This document shows, one piece after another, positions 19,328 through 28,400 of a stretch of DNA of 64,000 nt (position 1 is the stretch's first letter; each line of letters opens with the position of its first letter). The position numbers and the translations under genes are program-made. The DNA lies in assembly GCF_019266065.1 (NCBI RefSeq), contig NZ_LPNR01000124.1, positions 14,580-78,579 on the forward strand. The letters run 5' to 3'. Source of the DNA: Nocardia sp. MH4 (lineage in GTDB: Bacteria; Actinomycetota; Actinomycetes; Mycobacteriales; Mycobacteriaceae). The notes below the pieces were generated by a model, which was not told the origin of the DNA, searched no databases, and worked only from the letters and a program-made list of their open reading frames with translations.

Positions 19328-19370
19328 GGAACCCGCGTGCGAGTGCGAGACGCACGCGGGTTCCTTTTAT
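19328..19370. terminator. Strong hairpin with T-tract downstream of the small secreted protein
   Basis: Perfect 14-bp stem (GGAACCCGCGTGCG / CGCACGCGGGTTCC) with a 9-nt loop. The T-rich side (TTTTAT) faces the plus strand, but the only gene ending here is the minus-strand one at 19437, so the hairpin probably serves that gene. Confidence 0.65.
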
Positions 19371-19436
19371 ACACATCCGGGTAATTCACCGAATTCGAGC
19401 CGACCGGCCGGTCGATTCGAATTCACCCCGGAATTA

Positions 19437-20084
19437 TCAGGGGCCGACCGTGATCGGCACCGACGGGGTGGTGGTGTTGGTGACCTTGTAGACACCGGTC
19501 ACCGACCCCGTTGTCGCGCTGGTCGGGCAGCCGAAGCCACCGGTCACCTTGATGGGGGCCGGGGAATTCGTGGCCTGCACCGTCGACGGGTTGCCGTTGG
19601 TCCAGGTGCCCGCGAGCGCGGCGGGCGCGGTGGGCGCGACGACCACCTTGCACGACGCCAGACCGCTGGTCTGGATGACCATGCCACCGGTCGGGACGTT
19701 GATCGAGCCCGCGATCGGCGACCCGTTCTGGCCCGTGATCGACCAGCTGCCGCTCGTCGTCACGGTCGCGCTGACGCCCCACATGCTGGTCGAGCAGCCG
19801 GTGAAGCTGGGCGCGCTGATCGGCACGGTGACCGGGCCGCTCGGGTTGGTGTTGCCCGGCGCGGCCGGCACGGTGCCGGTCGCGGTCGAGGTCGTACAGG
19901 TGATCGTGACGCCACCCGCCACGGCCTTGACCACACCCTGGTTGGTGGCCTGGACCGCGGCGCCGGCCGGGCTGACCGTCGTCGAGGCCTGGGCCGCGGC
20001 GGGGCCGATGCCCAGCGACGCGGCCGCGATCGCGCACCCGGCGGTCGCCACTGCGGTGCGTGCGAAGAAGTTGCTGTGGAACAT
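19437..20084 (-). CDS. Small secreted protein of unknown function
   Basis: 215-aa protein, not recognised. It has a signal peptide (MFHSNFFARTAVATAGCAIA, cleavage probably after AAAQA near residue 32). The mature part is rich in Thr, Ser, Val, Gly and Pro and has four well-spaced Cys (in TITCTTS, FTGCSTS, LASCKVV and GFGCPTS), suggesting two disulfides in a beta-rich, Ig-like extracellular domain. The start is fixed by AAGGAG 6 nt before the ATG. It is alone, divergent from the emb gene, with a hairpin at its 3' end. Likely a cell-surface or exported factor, but nothing shows its role. Confidence 0.75.
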   Translation of the reverse strand: MFHSNFFARTAVATAGCAIAAASLGIGPAAAQASTTVSPAGAAVQATNQGVVKAVAGGVTITCTTSTATGTVPAAPGNTNPSGPVTVPISAPSFTGCSTSMWGVSATVTTSGSWSITGQNGSPIAGSINVPTGGMVIQTSGLASCKVVVAPTAPAALAGTWTNGNPSTVQATNSPAPIKVTGGFGCPTSATTGSVTGVYKVTNTTTPSVPITVGP

Positions 20085-20246
20085 GCGTACTCCTTGGTGA
20101 ATTCGACATCTCCGGGATGTGAAGATGTCGTGTTCAAGAGTACGAAGGCCGTAATTCTGTAGCGCGCAATTCGGGACTACCATTTCATTCGGGAACCTTC
20201 GCGTTTCGGCCTCCGGGAAATCGTCCCGCATTTAAAATGTGGGACC

Positions 20247-20263
20247 TGTTACCGTCTGTAACA
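20247..20263. promoter_or_regulatory. Candidate operator TGTTAC-N5-GTAACA
   Basis: Perfect 6-bp inverted repeat in the divergent gap (20085-20548) between the small secreted protein and the emb gene; a further GTTACC half-site follows at once. The surrounding stretch (TTTAAAATGT, CTTTTCGTAGCTATATG) is AT-rich for this genome and likely promoter DNA. No ORF is evident in the 464-nt gap. Confidence 0.5.
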
Positions 20264-20548
20264 GTTACCCCTTTTCGTAGCTATATGCACCGTGCACACT
20301 GGTACCATCGAAAAACTCCTGTGCCGCACCCGCTCGACGATTGGCCGCCTCGCCCGGACCTGGATCGATAGCGGATTCGCATAGCGGCGAAACCTCCGGC
20401 CGGGTGACGCGAGCCTGTCGGCGCCGGCAGTCGGCGCACGTCGCATGCTTAATGAAACGCTTGAGCTTCACACCATAGCGCGGTCCATGTCCGACGGCAT
20501 GGCGTGCGACCCCTCACAACCACCCTGGTGCGGATACCATGGCGAACC

Positions 20549-23500
20549 GTGCCAGACGCCGCAACAGCTGTTCTCACCAAGCCACCTGCCGAACCGGTGG
20601 CGTCCCCGAAGGACTTCCGGATCGCGCGATGGATCGCGCTCGTCGCCGGAATCCTCGGCGCCCTCTTCGCGGTGGCGACGCCGTTCCTGCCGGTCACCCA
20701 GACGACCGCGCAGCTGAACTGGCCGCAGAACGGCAAGCTCGGCAATATCCAGGCACCGCTGATGTCGCAGGTGCCGATCGACCTGAACGCCACCATCCCG
20801 TGCGCGGCGGTCGCGACGCTGCCCGCGCAGGGCGGCATGCTGCTGGCCACCGCGCCGCCGCAGGGCGACCGGGCCGCGCTCGAGGCGCTGTTCGTCCGCG
20901 TCTCCGACACCTCCGTCGACGTGGTCGACCGCAACGCGGTGGTCGCCTCGGCGGACCGCGCGGCGATGGACGGCTGCTCGGCGATCGTCATCAGCTCCGA
21001 TCAGAACCGCACCACGGCCGAGTTCACGGGCCTGACCAAGGAGATCGAGCGGCCGATCCCCGGTCAGCCCGGCGCGGTCGAGACCGTGCAGGTGCCGGTG
21101 CAGGGTCAGCTCGCCGGTGATCTGCGGCCGCAGATCGTCGGGGTGTTCTCCGATCTCAAGGGCGAGGCCCCGCCGGGACTGTCGCTGACCTCGACGATCG
21201 ACTCGCGCTTCTCCTCCAGCCCGTCGGTGATCAAGCTGGTCGCGATCATCGCCGCCGTGCTGTGCACCCTGCTGGCGCTGGGCGCGCTGGCCGCGCTCGA
21301 CGGCAGCGACGGGCGCGGGCACCGCCGGTTCCTGCCGAAGAACTGGCTGAAGCCGACCTGGGCCGACGGCGCGGTCATCGGCACGCTGCTGGTCTGGCAT
21401 TTCGTCGGCGCCAACACCTCCGACGACGGCTACATCCTGTCGATGGTGCGAGTGGCCCCCGACGCGGGCTACACGGCCAACTACTTCCGCTGGTACGGCG
21501 TCCCCGAGGCGCCGTTCGGCTGGTACTACTACGTCATCCAGGTCTTCGCCGAGATCTCCACGGCGAGCCCGTGGGTGCGCCTGCCCGCGCTGCTGTGCGG
21601 AATCCTGTGCTGGATGGTCATCAGCCGCGAGGTGGTGCCCCGCCTCGGCAACGCGGTGAAGCGCTCGCAGGTGGCGCTGTGGACCGGCGGCCTGGTGTTC
21701 CTGGCGTTCTGGCTGCCGTTCGACAACGGCCTGCGCTCGGAGCCGATCGTCGCCCTCGGCGCGCTGCTCACCTGGGTCTCCATCGAGCGCGCCATCGCCA
21801 CCGGCAGGCTGCTGCCCGCCGGGATCGCGGTGCTGATCGCGGCCTTCACCCTGGCCGCCGCCCCGACCGGCCTGATGTGTGTGGCCGCGCTGCTGGCCGG
21901 CATCCGGCCGCTGGTGCGGATCATCGTGCGCAGGCACCGGCAGTTCGGCACGCTGCCGCTGCTGGCCCCGATCGCGTCGGCGGGACTGCTGGTGCTGGTC
22001 GTGGTCTACGGCGACCAGACCTTCGCCGGTATCCAGGAGGCCAACCGGGTGCGCCAGGCCACCGGCCCGAACCTGGCCTGGTACGAGGACTACCTGCGCT
22101 ACTACTACATGTTCGTCGAGACCGTCGACGGCTCGCTGGCCCGGCGCTTCGCCTTCCTGGTGATGCTGCTCTGCCTGTTCACCACGCTGCTGGTGCTGCT
22201 GCGCCGCCGTCAGGTGCCCGGTATCGCGTCCGGTCCGACGTGGCGGCTGATGGGGATCGTCTTCGGCACGATCTTCTTCATGATGTTCAACCCGACGAAG
22301 TGGACCCACCACTTCGGCGCCTACGCGGGCATCGCGGGTTCGCTGGCGGCGGTGACGGCGGTGGCCGTCTCGCAGAGCGCGCTGCGCTCACGCAAGAACC
22401 GGGCGATCTTCCTGGCCGGGTTGCTGTTCGTGCTCGCGCTGTCGTTCTCGGGCATCAACGGCTACTGGTATGTCTCCAGCTACGGCGTGCCGTGGTTCGA
22501 CAAGACCATCTCGCTGCGCGGGATCAACTCCAACACGGTGATGCTGATCCTGTTCGGCGTGGCCTTGGCGCTGGTCGGCTGGTACGCCCTGCGCGAGGAC
22601 TACGTGAAACCGCAGCCGTCGGCGAAGACCGTGCGGGGCAGGCGGATCCGCAAGTTCGCCGCCATCCCGCTGACCGTCGTGGTCGGGCTGATGGTGCTGT
22701 TCGAGGTGCTGTCGCTGGTCAAGGGCGCCACCCAGCAGTACCCGGCGTACTCGCTGGCCCGCTCCAACATCGACGCGCTGGGCGGCAACGCCTGCGGCCT
22801 GGCCAACGATGTGCTCGTCGAGTCCGACCCGAACAGCGGCAGACTCGATCCGATCGTCGATCCGGCCACGCCGCTCACCGACCCGAACGATCCGCTGGCC
22901 GGAACCGGCTCGGTCGGCTTCACGCCCAACGGCGTGCCGAGCGATCTGTCCGCGGACGCGGTCGAGGTGAAGCCGGGCACCGGCAACACCAGCAACCAGT
23001 CGGTCGGCGCGGCCTTCGCCGAAGGCGAGAGCGCGGGCACCGGCGGCGGTGAGGGCGCGCGGGGCGTCAACGGGTCGACCGTGGCCCTGCCGTTCGGGCT
23101 CGACCCGGCGCGGACCCCGATCCTCGGCTCCTACCAGGAGGGCGTGCAGCAGCCCGCGCACCTGGAGTCGTCCTGGTACGGGCTGCCGGCCCGGTCCGAC
23201 GACTCGCCGCTGGTCGTGATCTCCGCGGCGGGCCGCATCGCCTCCAAGGACGACACCGGCGCCGACAAGTACGGTCAGTCGCTGCTCGTGGAGTACGGCA
23301 CCCGCAACCCGGACGGCAGCGTCGCCACGCTGGGCACCTACCTGCCCCGCGATATCGGCCCGTTCCCGTCCTGGCGCAACTTGCGCGTCCCGCTGGCCGA
23401 CCTGCCCGCCGAGGCGAACGCGGTCCGCATCATGGCCAACGACCCGATCCTGATCGGTGACCAGTGGCTGGCGTTCACCCCGCCGCGGGTGCCCAAGCTG

Positions 23501-23881
23501 CAGACCCTGGACACCTTCATCGGCCGCACCCAACCGGTGCTGCTGGACTGGGCCGTCGGCCTGCAGTTCCCGTGCCAGCGGCCGTTCGCGCACAAGAACG
23601 GCGTCGCCGAGGTGCCGAACTACCGCATCCTGCCGGATCGCCCGCTGGCGATCTCCTCCACCGATACCTGGCAGGCCGAGGAGTTCGGTGGCCCGCTCGG
23701 CTTCTCGCAGATGCTGGCGAGCCGGGTGACCATCCCGACCTACCTGAAGGACGACTGGGCGCGGGACTGGGGTTCGCTGGAGCGTTACGACCAGTACCTC
23801 AAGGCCGAGCCCGCGCAGCTGAAGACGGGCACCGAGACCCGCGACGGCCTGTGGACGCCGGGACCGCTGCGCGTGTTCTGA
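20549..23881 (+). CDS. Emb-family arabinosyltransferase (EmbA/EmbB-like)
   Basis: About 1110-aa polytopic GT-C enzyme that extends arabinan using decaprenyl-phospho-arabinose at the outer membrane face. First TM near residues 25-47; a periplasmic N-terminal jellyroll-like segment; the GT-C signature SDDGYILSM, whose Asp pair is the catalytic site in Emb proteins; about a dozen further TM segments; and a large C-terminal carbohydrate-binding part (INGSTVALPF-like GVNGSTVALPFGLDPART, QFPCQRPF). The loop YYYMFVETVDGSLARRF reads more like EmbA/EmbB than EmbC. The Met in GYILSM corresponds to the ethambutol-linked EmbB position 306. Start uncertain: GTG 20549 is preferred over GTG 20504 from the usual short cytosolic tail; neither has a good RBS. 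Confidence 0.93.
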   Translation: MPDAATAVLTKPPAEPVASPKDFRIARWIALVAGILGALFAVATPFLPVTQTTAQLNWPQNGKLGNIQAPLMSQVPIDLNATIPCAAVATLPAQGGMLLATAPPQGDRAALEALFVRVSDTSVDVVDRNAVVASADRAAMDGCSAIVISSDQNRTTAEFTGLTKEIERPIPGQPGAVETVQVPVQGQLAGDLRPQIVGVFSDLKGEAPPGLSLTSTIDSRFSSSPSVIKLVAIIAAVLCTLLALGALAALDGSDGRGHRRFLPKNWLKPTWADGAVIGTLLVWHFVGANTSDDGYILSMVRVAPDAGYTANYFRWYGVPEAPFGWYYYVIQVFAEISTASPWVRLPALLCGILCWMVISREVVPRLGNAVKRSQVALWTGGLVFLAFWLPFDNGLRSEPIVALGALLTWVSIERAIATGRLLPAGIAVLIAAFTLAAAPTGLMCVAALLAGIRPLVRIIVRRHRQFGTLPLLAPIASAGLLVLVVVYGDQTFAGIQEANRVRQATGPNLAWYEDYLRYYYMFVETVDGSLARRFAFLVMLLCLFTTLLVLLRRRQVPGIASGPTWRLMGIVFGTIFFMMFNPTKWTHHFGAYAGIAGSLAAVTAVAVSQSALRSRKNRAIFLAGLLFVLALSFSGINGYWYVSSYGVPWFDKTISLRGINSNTVMLILFGVALALVGWYALREDYVKPQPSAKTVRGRRIRKFAAIPLTVVVGLMVLFEVLSLVKGATQQYPAYSLARSNIDALGGNACGLANDVLVESDPNSGRLDPIVDPATPLTDPNDPLAGTGSVGFTPNGVPSDLSADAVEVKPGTGNTSNQSVGAAFAEGESAGTGGGEGARGVNGSTVALPFGLDPARTPILGSYQEGVQQPAHLESSWYGLPARSDDSPLVVISAAGRIASKDDTGADKYGQSLLVEYGTRNPDGSVATLGTYLPRDIGPFPSWRNLRVPLADLPAEANAVRIMANDPILIGDQWLAFTPPRVPKLQTLDTFIGRTQPVLLDWAVGLQFPCQRPFAHKNGVAEVPNYRILPDRPLAISSTDTWQAEEFGGPLGFSQMLASRVTIPTYLKDDWARDWGSLERYDQYLKAEPAQLKTGTETRDGLWTPGPLRVF

Positions 23882-23898
23882 TCGACGCCGGACAGTAG

Positions 23899-23933
23899 GA
23901 AGGCGCGGACCCACTCGGTGGGGCCGCGCCTTC
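23899..23933 (+). terminator. Terminator after the first emb gene
   Basis: GAAGGCGCGG (23899-23908) pairs with CCGCGCCTTC (23924-23933); inner CCCAC/GTGGG adds to the stem. It starts 18 nt after the stop. Confidence 0.85.
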
Positions 23934-23956
23934 TGTCGTTGGCGGGGTAGCAGGAG

Positions 23957-24118
23957 TCAGACGTTGAGCATGCGACGGTTGAGGTCGCGACGTAATACCT
24001 CTTGCGAAGGCAATCTATCCAGCACCCGCATCACAGCCGGTCGTAGTTCCTTTTTCTCGTCATCGCTGAGCAGCTCGACGAGATCTCGCAGATCCATGTC
24101 ATCGAAGGCTCCTGTCAT
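23957..24118 (-). CDS. Putative 53-aa charged small protein between the emb genes
   Basis: An ORF below the usual length cut-off. It reads MTGAFDDMDLRDLVELLSDD and then a Lys/Glu/Arg-rich helix ending RRDLNRRMLNV. The product is strongly charged and almost wholly helix-forming, without signal peptide or TM. An internal ATG (codon 8) has an AGGAG 11 nt upstream and may be the true start. A 7-bp palindrome lies 60 nt upstream of the ATG. It sits in the 410-nt gap between two convergent emb genes. Not recognised; amino-acid balance and the upstream site favour a real gene, but conservation was not tested. Confidence 0.45.
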   Translation of the reverse strand: MTGAFDDMDLRDLVELLSDDEKKELRPAVMRVLDRLPSQEVLRRDLNRRMLNV

Positions 24119-24176
24119 ACCCAACAGGGTACGTGCTCAAACCAGGGGACGGAGGGCATTCGGCAGGCATTTACAG

Positions 24177-24198
24177 GCGTTTCACGTACACGAAACGC
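24177..24198. promoter_or_regulatory. Candidate operator GCGTTTC-N8-GAAACGC
   Basis: Perfect 7-bp arms (24177-24183 and 24192-24198) around ACGTACAC. It is 59 nt upstream of the 53-aa minus-strand ORF and within the 3' flank of the second emb gene. It has no T-tract, so it looks more like a protein-binding site than a terminator. Confidence 0.45.
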
Positions 24199-24291
24199 TA
24201 ACGGCCGCTACGATTTTCGCGCCGTACATGCGTATACGCCCGGTCACTGCCCTTCCGCTGGCACAGTCACACTCGCCCGTCCGCGTGGCCC

Positions 24292-27200
24292 CTACTGCGC
24301 GCGGATCGCCGGCTCCTTCGCCCGCCCCGACTGGTTCACGACCGTCACCGAGATCTCGGCGGGCGGCGCGGGCTGGTAGGGGGTGAAGCGCTCCAGTGCG
24401 CCCCAGTCCCGGCCGAGGTCGTGGTCGAGATAGGTGGGGACAGTCTCGGCCTTCAGCAGCAATCCTGTCCACCCGAGCGGGCCGCCGCCGATGTCGTCCT
24501 GCCAGGCGTTGGAGGCGTCGGAGCCGACCCGGTCGGGCAGGATCCGCCACTGCGGTGCCTCGGCGACGCCGTCGTGGTGGTCGAAGGGCCGCTGGCAGGG
24601 GAAGGCCAGGCCGACGTGCCAGTCCAGCAGCACCGGGTCGGTCTCGCCGACCACCGATTGCAGCGTCGCCAGCTTCGGTAGCCGGGGCGGCGTCACGGCC
24701 AGCCACTGCTTCTGGGTGATGTCGTTGTCGGCGGCGACCAAGCGCACCGCGTTCACGCCGGCCGGCAGCTGATCCAGCGGCACGCGCAGGTTGCGCCAGG
24801 ACGGCGCGGGGCCGATGTCCATCGGCGCGACCGAGCCGGTCATCGTGACACTGCCGTCGGCGGCGCGCGTGCCGTACTCCAGGCGCAGGTCCTGGCCGTA
24901 GTGCACGACGCCGTCGGTGTCGACGTAGCGGATGCGCCCGGCCGCGGTGACGACGAGCGCCTGGTAGGCCGGGTCGTCGCGGACGGTGTCGAGGTCGAGG
25001 CGGTACCACTGCGAGGTCAGCTTGGCCTGCTGCTGCACGCCGTCCTGATAGGAGCCGAGGACGGGCGTGCGCGCGGGGTCGAGGCCGAACGGCAGCGCGA
25101 CGGTGCTGCCGTTGATGCCCGATTCGGTGCTCGTCCCGCCGCCGGTGCCCGCGCCGGTGGTGTTGGTGGTCTTGTTCGCGGAGTCCTTGTCGACCGAGTT
25201 CGCCCCGCCGACCACGGTCTCGTCGGCGTCGGCGGTGAGGTCGGCGGCGACGCCGTTGGGGGTGAAGCCGGTGGATTCGGCGCTCAGGCCGTCGGCGGGG
25301 GCGCCGGTGTAGGGGGTGAGCAGCGAATCGGCGGTGTTCGTCTCCACCAGGACGTCGTTGGCGAGTCCGCAGGTGTCCCCGGCCAGCGACTCGATGTTCG
25401 ACTTGGCGATCGAATAGGCCGGGTACTGGGTGAGCGCGCCCTTGGCCATCGAGGCCACCTCGAACAGCACCAGCAGCGCGGCCGCGATGGTCAGCGGCAT
25501 GGTGGCCAACCGGTCGAAGCGGTTCGGCGCCGACGGCGTGCGGTAGGGATCGCGCAGATGGAAGTAGAGCGCGACCAGCAGCGCCAGCACGGCGAGTCCG
25601 AGGAACAGCGTCGAGATGCCCTTGCCCGCCACCAGCGGCGCCTTGTCCCAGAACGGCACGCCGTAGCTGGAGACGTACCACCAGCCGTTGGACCCGGTGA
25701 AGGTCATCGCGAGCAGGAAAAGCACCGCCGCGGTGAACAGCGCGCGATTGCGTGGCGCGCGGATGCCGTTGGCGCCCACCGCGACCGCGGCCAGCGCGGC
25801 CAGCGACCCGGCCAGCCCGGCGTACACGCCGAAGTGGTGGGTCCACTTGGTCGGCGTCCACATCATCAGCAGCAGCGCGCCGAAGACGATGCCGAGGATG
25901 CGCACCGACGGCCCGCGCGAGGTGCCGGGGATGCGGCCCTTGCGCAGCACCTGCAGGACGCACACGAGCAGGCACAGCAGCAGCACCAGCACGCCGAAAC
26001 GGCGCGCCAGCGAGCCGTCGGGGGAGAGCATGAACAGCGAGTCCCAGCGGGTGCGCTCGTCGAACCAGGCCACGTTGGGGCCGACGAGCGTGCGGACCCG
26101 GGTGGCCTCCATGACGGTGGCCAGGGTCTGGTCGGCGAAGACCACGATCAGGACCAGCGTGCCCGCCGCCAGTCCCGGCGCGAGCAGGGCGGCGTAGCGG
26201 AAGAACGTGGTCGCCGGCGACAGTCGAGGACGCTCGCTGTTCGTGGTGCTCGCGTCGATGGGATCGGCGTCCGCCGCGTGCGCGTCGGCGGCGATCCGGC
26301 GCGGGCGCACGCCCTGGGCGCGCTTGATGATGATCTGCATGACCGGCCTGGTCCCCGCGATGAGCGCGGCGATGCAGATCAACCCGGTCGGCCCGGCGGC
26401 CAGCGAGAACGCGGCGACCAGGATCGCCAGCGCCGCGGGCAGCAGCCGGGCGGTGGCGATGGCGCGTTCGATCAGGCACCAGGTGAGCAGCGCGCCCGCC
26501 GCGATCAGCGGCTCGGGGCGCAGGCCGTTGTCGTAGGGCAGCCAGAACGCCAGGAACACCAGCCCGGCCGTCCACAGCGCCACCTTGTCGCGGCGCACCC
26601 GGGCGCCCAGGCGCGGCAGCACTTCCCGGCTGATCACCGCCCAGCACACCAGGCCGGCGGCGAGGGCGGGCAGGCGCATCCAGGGGCTGGCGTCGGAGAC
26701 CTTGGTCATCCAGGCCAGCAACTCGTAGGACCAGCCGAACGGGGCCTCGGGGACGCCGAACCAGCGGTAGTAGTTGGCCATGTAGCCCGACGGGCCCGAC
26801 GCGCGGGCCATGTTCAGGATGTAGCCGTCGTCGGAGGTGTTGGCGCCGATGACATGCCAGCCCAGCAGCGTCACGACCACGACGACGTCGGTCGGCGTGA
26901 TCCGCCACCAGTGCCGCGGCAGGAACCGGCGCGCGCGCCTGCCGTCGGTGGTGTCGAGCAGATGCAGCGCGATCAGCGCGAGGACGGTGAGGACCGCGGC
27001 GGCGATCATCGTCACCAGCTTGAGCGTGGTTGGCGTGGAGGTGAAGCGGGAATCGATGTCGGCGTGCACGCGGGCGCCGCTGAGCGCGGCGGCGTCGAGA
27101 TCGGTGAAGACGCCGACGATCTGGGGCCGCTTGTCGACGGTGACGGTGTTGCGGAACGGGCTGCCGTCCTGGCGCGTCACCCCGGTGAACTCGACCGTGG

Positions 27201-27615
27201 TGGCCGCGATGGTGGAGGTGATGGTGATCCGGTCGCAGTTCGCGATCTCGGCGACCGGCGCCGAGAGCATCGGCACGTCGCGCGCCTGCACCCCGAGCAC
27301 CCCGTCCCGCACGGCGACGGTGAGGCCACGCGAGGTCTGGCCGGAGGCCGCCGGGATGGTGCCGACCAGCGTCGTGGTCCCGGTCTCGGGCAGGTCGCGC
27401 AGCACCGTGCACGGCAGCTGCGCGTCGAGCTGCTGCGGCACATACGACACCAGCGGGGCCTCGACACTGGTCGCGCCGGGTTGCGGCCAGTCCAGGCTCG
27501 CGCGGTCCTGGCGCACCGGCAGCAGCGGCGTCAGCAGGGCAAGCACGAAACCGAGGAGCCCGCAGACGAGGGCGACCATGCGGTATCGGGTGAACGCTCG
27601 TTCAGATCGCAGCAC
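24292..27615 (-). CDS. embC: Emb-family arabinosyltransferase (EmbC-like)
   Basis: 1107-aa GT-C arabinosyltransferase with the same layout as the other emb gene: first TM at about residues 14-31, periplasmic N-domain, ANTSDDGYILNMARASG catalytic motif, repeated TM helices, and a C-terminal carbohydrate-binding region. Several blocks recall M. tuberculosis EmbC: AWFDERTRWDSLFMLSPDGS, LRKGRIPGTSRGPS, PTKWTHHFGVYAGLAGSL and the ending DWGALERFTPYQP. An insert of about 30 residues rich in Asp/Ala (ADAHAADADPIDA) lies in a cytosolic loop. EmbC in mycobacteria makes lipoarabinomannan; that role here is inference. It follows an unknown gene by 58 nt. Confidence 0.92.
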   Translation of the reverse strand: MLRSERAFTRYRMVALVCGLLGFVLALLTPLLPVRQDRASLDWPQPGATSVEAPLVSYVPQQLDAQLPCTVLRDLPETGTTTLVGTIPAASGQTSRGLTVAVRDGVLGVQARDVPMLSAPVAEIANCDRITITSTIAATTVEFTGVTRQDGSPFRNTVTVDKRPQIVGVFTDLDAAALSGARVHADIDSRFTSTPTTLKLVTMIAAAVLTVLALIALHLLDTTDGRRARRFLPRHWWRITPTDVVVVVTLLGWHVIGANTSDDGYILNMARASGPSGYMANYYRWFGVPEAPFGWSYELLAWMTKVSDASPWMRLPALAAGLVCWAVISREVLPRLGARVRRDKVALWTAGLVFLAFWLPYDNGLRPEPLIAAGALLTWCLIERAIATARLLPAALAILVAAFSLAAGPTGLICIAALIAGTRPVMQIIIKRAQGVRPRRIAADAHAADADPIDASTTNSERPRLSPATTFFRYAALLAPGLAAGTLVLIVVFADQTLATVMEATRVRTLVGPNVAWFDERTRWDSLFMLSPDGSLARRFGVLVLLLCLLVCVLQVLRKGRIPGTSRGPSVRILGIVFGALLLMMWTPTKWTHHFGVYAGLAGSLAALAAVAVGANGIRAPRNRALFTAAVLFLLAMTFTGSNGWWYVSSYGVPFWDKAPLVAGKGISTLFLGLAVLALLVALYFHLRDPYRTPSAPNRFDRLATMPLTIAAALLVLFEVASMAKGALTQYPAYSIAKSNIESLAGDTCGLANDVLVETNTADSLLTPYTGAPADGLSAESTGFTPNGVAADLTADADETVVGGANSVDKDSANKTTNTTGAGTGGGTSTESGINGSTVALPFGLDPARTPVLGSYQDGVQQQAKLTSQWYRLDLDTVRDDPAYQALVVTAAGRIRYVDTDGVVHYGQDLRLEYGTRAADGSVTMTGSVAPMDIGPAPSWRNLRVPLDQLPAGVNAVRLVAADNDITQKQWLAVTPPRLPKLATLQSVVGETDPVLLDWHVGLAFPCQRPFDHHDGVAEAPQWRILPDRVGSDASNAWQDDIGGGPLGWTGLLLKAETVPTYLDHDLGRDWGALERFTPYQPAPPAEISVTVVNQSGRAKEPAIRAQ

Positions 27616-27673
27616 GGGGGTTGATGCTAGCCATCGAACCTGTGCGCGACTCGGCGCCGCGGCACAACGGGGC

Positions 27674-28186
27674 TCAGCCCGTCCGGCGGTCGCTCCAATC
27701 GAGCTGCGTGCGGGCCCAATCGGGGATCTCGGCGGCGGGGCGCGGGAAAGCGTCGAACTCGTGCCGCAGGTCCTCCTCGGAGACCTCCGGCATCCAGTCC
27801 GCGACGGTGCCGGTGGCGAAGGTGGCCTTGTAGCGGGTGGGCCCGGCGATGAAGATCTCGGCGCTGAGCCAGGTGCCGACGCTCGGGTCGTAGGACATGC
27901 GCTTGTGATCGATCAGGTACTCGAGCACCTCGGCCGGCGGCACCATGTTGGTGACCGATCCGTCGCGCTCCTTGACCTGCACGCCCGCCACGGCCTGCTC
28001 GCCGACCTGCAACGACCACAGCAGCGCGAACTTCTGGCCCGGCGCGAGCATCGCGATCGCGGCGTCGACGACCGTCTGTTCGATCTCGCCGAGCGTGGCC
28101 AGCTGTTCGCGGGGCGCCGGCTCGGGTTCTTGACGGTGCGGACGTGTCAGCAAGAGATCGATCCGCTCGGGTCTGCTGAGCGTCAT
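27674..28186 (-). CDS. Conserved-looking cytosolic protein of unknown function upstream of embC
   Basis: 170-aa soluble protein, not recognised with confidence. It has no signal or TM segment. Visible features are an N-terminal helix (EQTVVDAAIAMLAPGQKFALLWSLQ), a central EYLIDHKRMSYDPSVGTWLSAEIFI block and an acidic C-terminal part ending IPDWARTQLDWSDRRTG. The pattern of a Trp-rich strand followed by acidic helices loosely resembles YezG/DUF600-type immunity proteins, but this is a weak impression. The start is set by AGAGG 8 nt before the ATG. It probably shares a transcript with embC (58-nt gap). Confidence 0.7.
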   Translation of the reverse strand: MTLSRPERIDLLLTRPHRQEPEPAPREQLATLGEIEQTVVDAAIAMLAPGQKFALLWSLQVGEQAVAGVQVKERDGSVTNMVPPAEVLEYLIDHKRMSYDPSVGTWLSAEIFIAGPTRYKATFATGTVADWMPEVSEEDLRHEFDAFPRPAAEIPDWARTQLDWSDRRTG

Positions 28187-28400
28187 AGCTATACCTCTGC
28201 ATCCGTACCGATCAGCACTACCAAAACTGATTTCGGTCGGCCGAACTTCCAACATTTCGCAGCGTACCCGCCCCGCGACACGAACCGTGCGGTTTGTTGA
28301 CACTGACCGGACATATTGTGGTCTATCGCGTTCCCGCATACCAGTAGCTACCGGGTGTCGATCAACACAACAGCCGGTTGTGTGCTTCTGACCAGCGCGT

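Noticed and set aside
18540..20162. A 536-aa plus-strand frame over the cyclophilin and secreted protein
   Set aside because: It is antisense to two well-supported genes with proper starts and terminators.
24901..27624. A 907-aa plus-strand frame over the EmbC-like gene
   Set aside because: Same codon-bias shadow effect; low-complexity Gly/Arg/Gln composition, while the minus frame is a full Emb protein.
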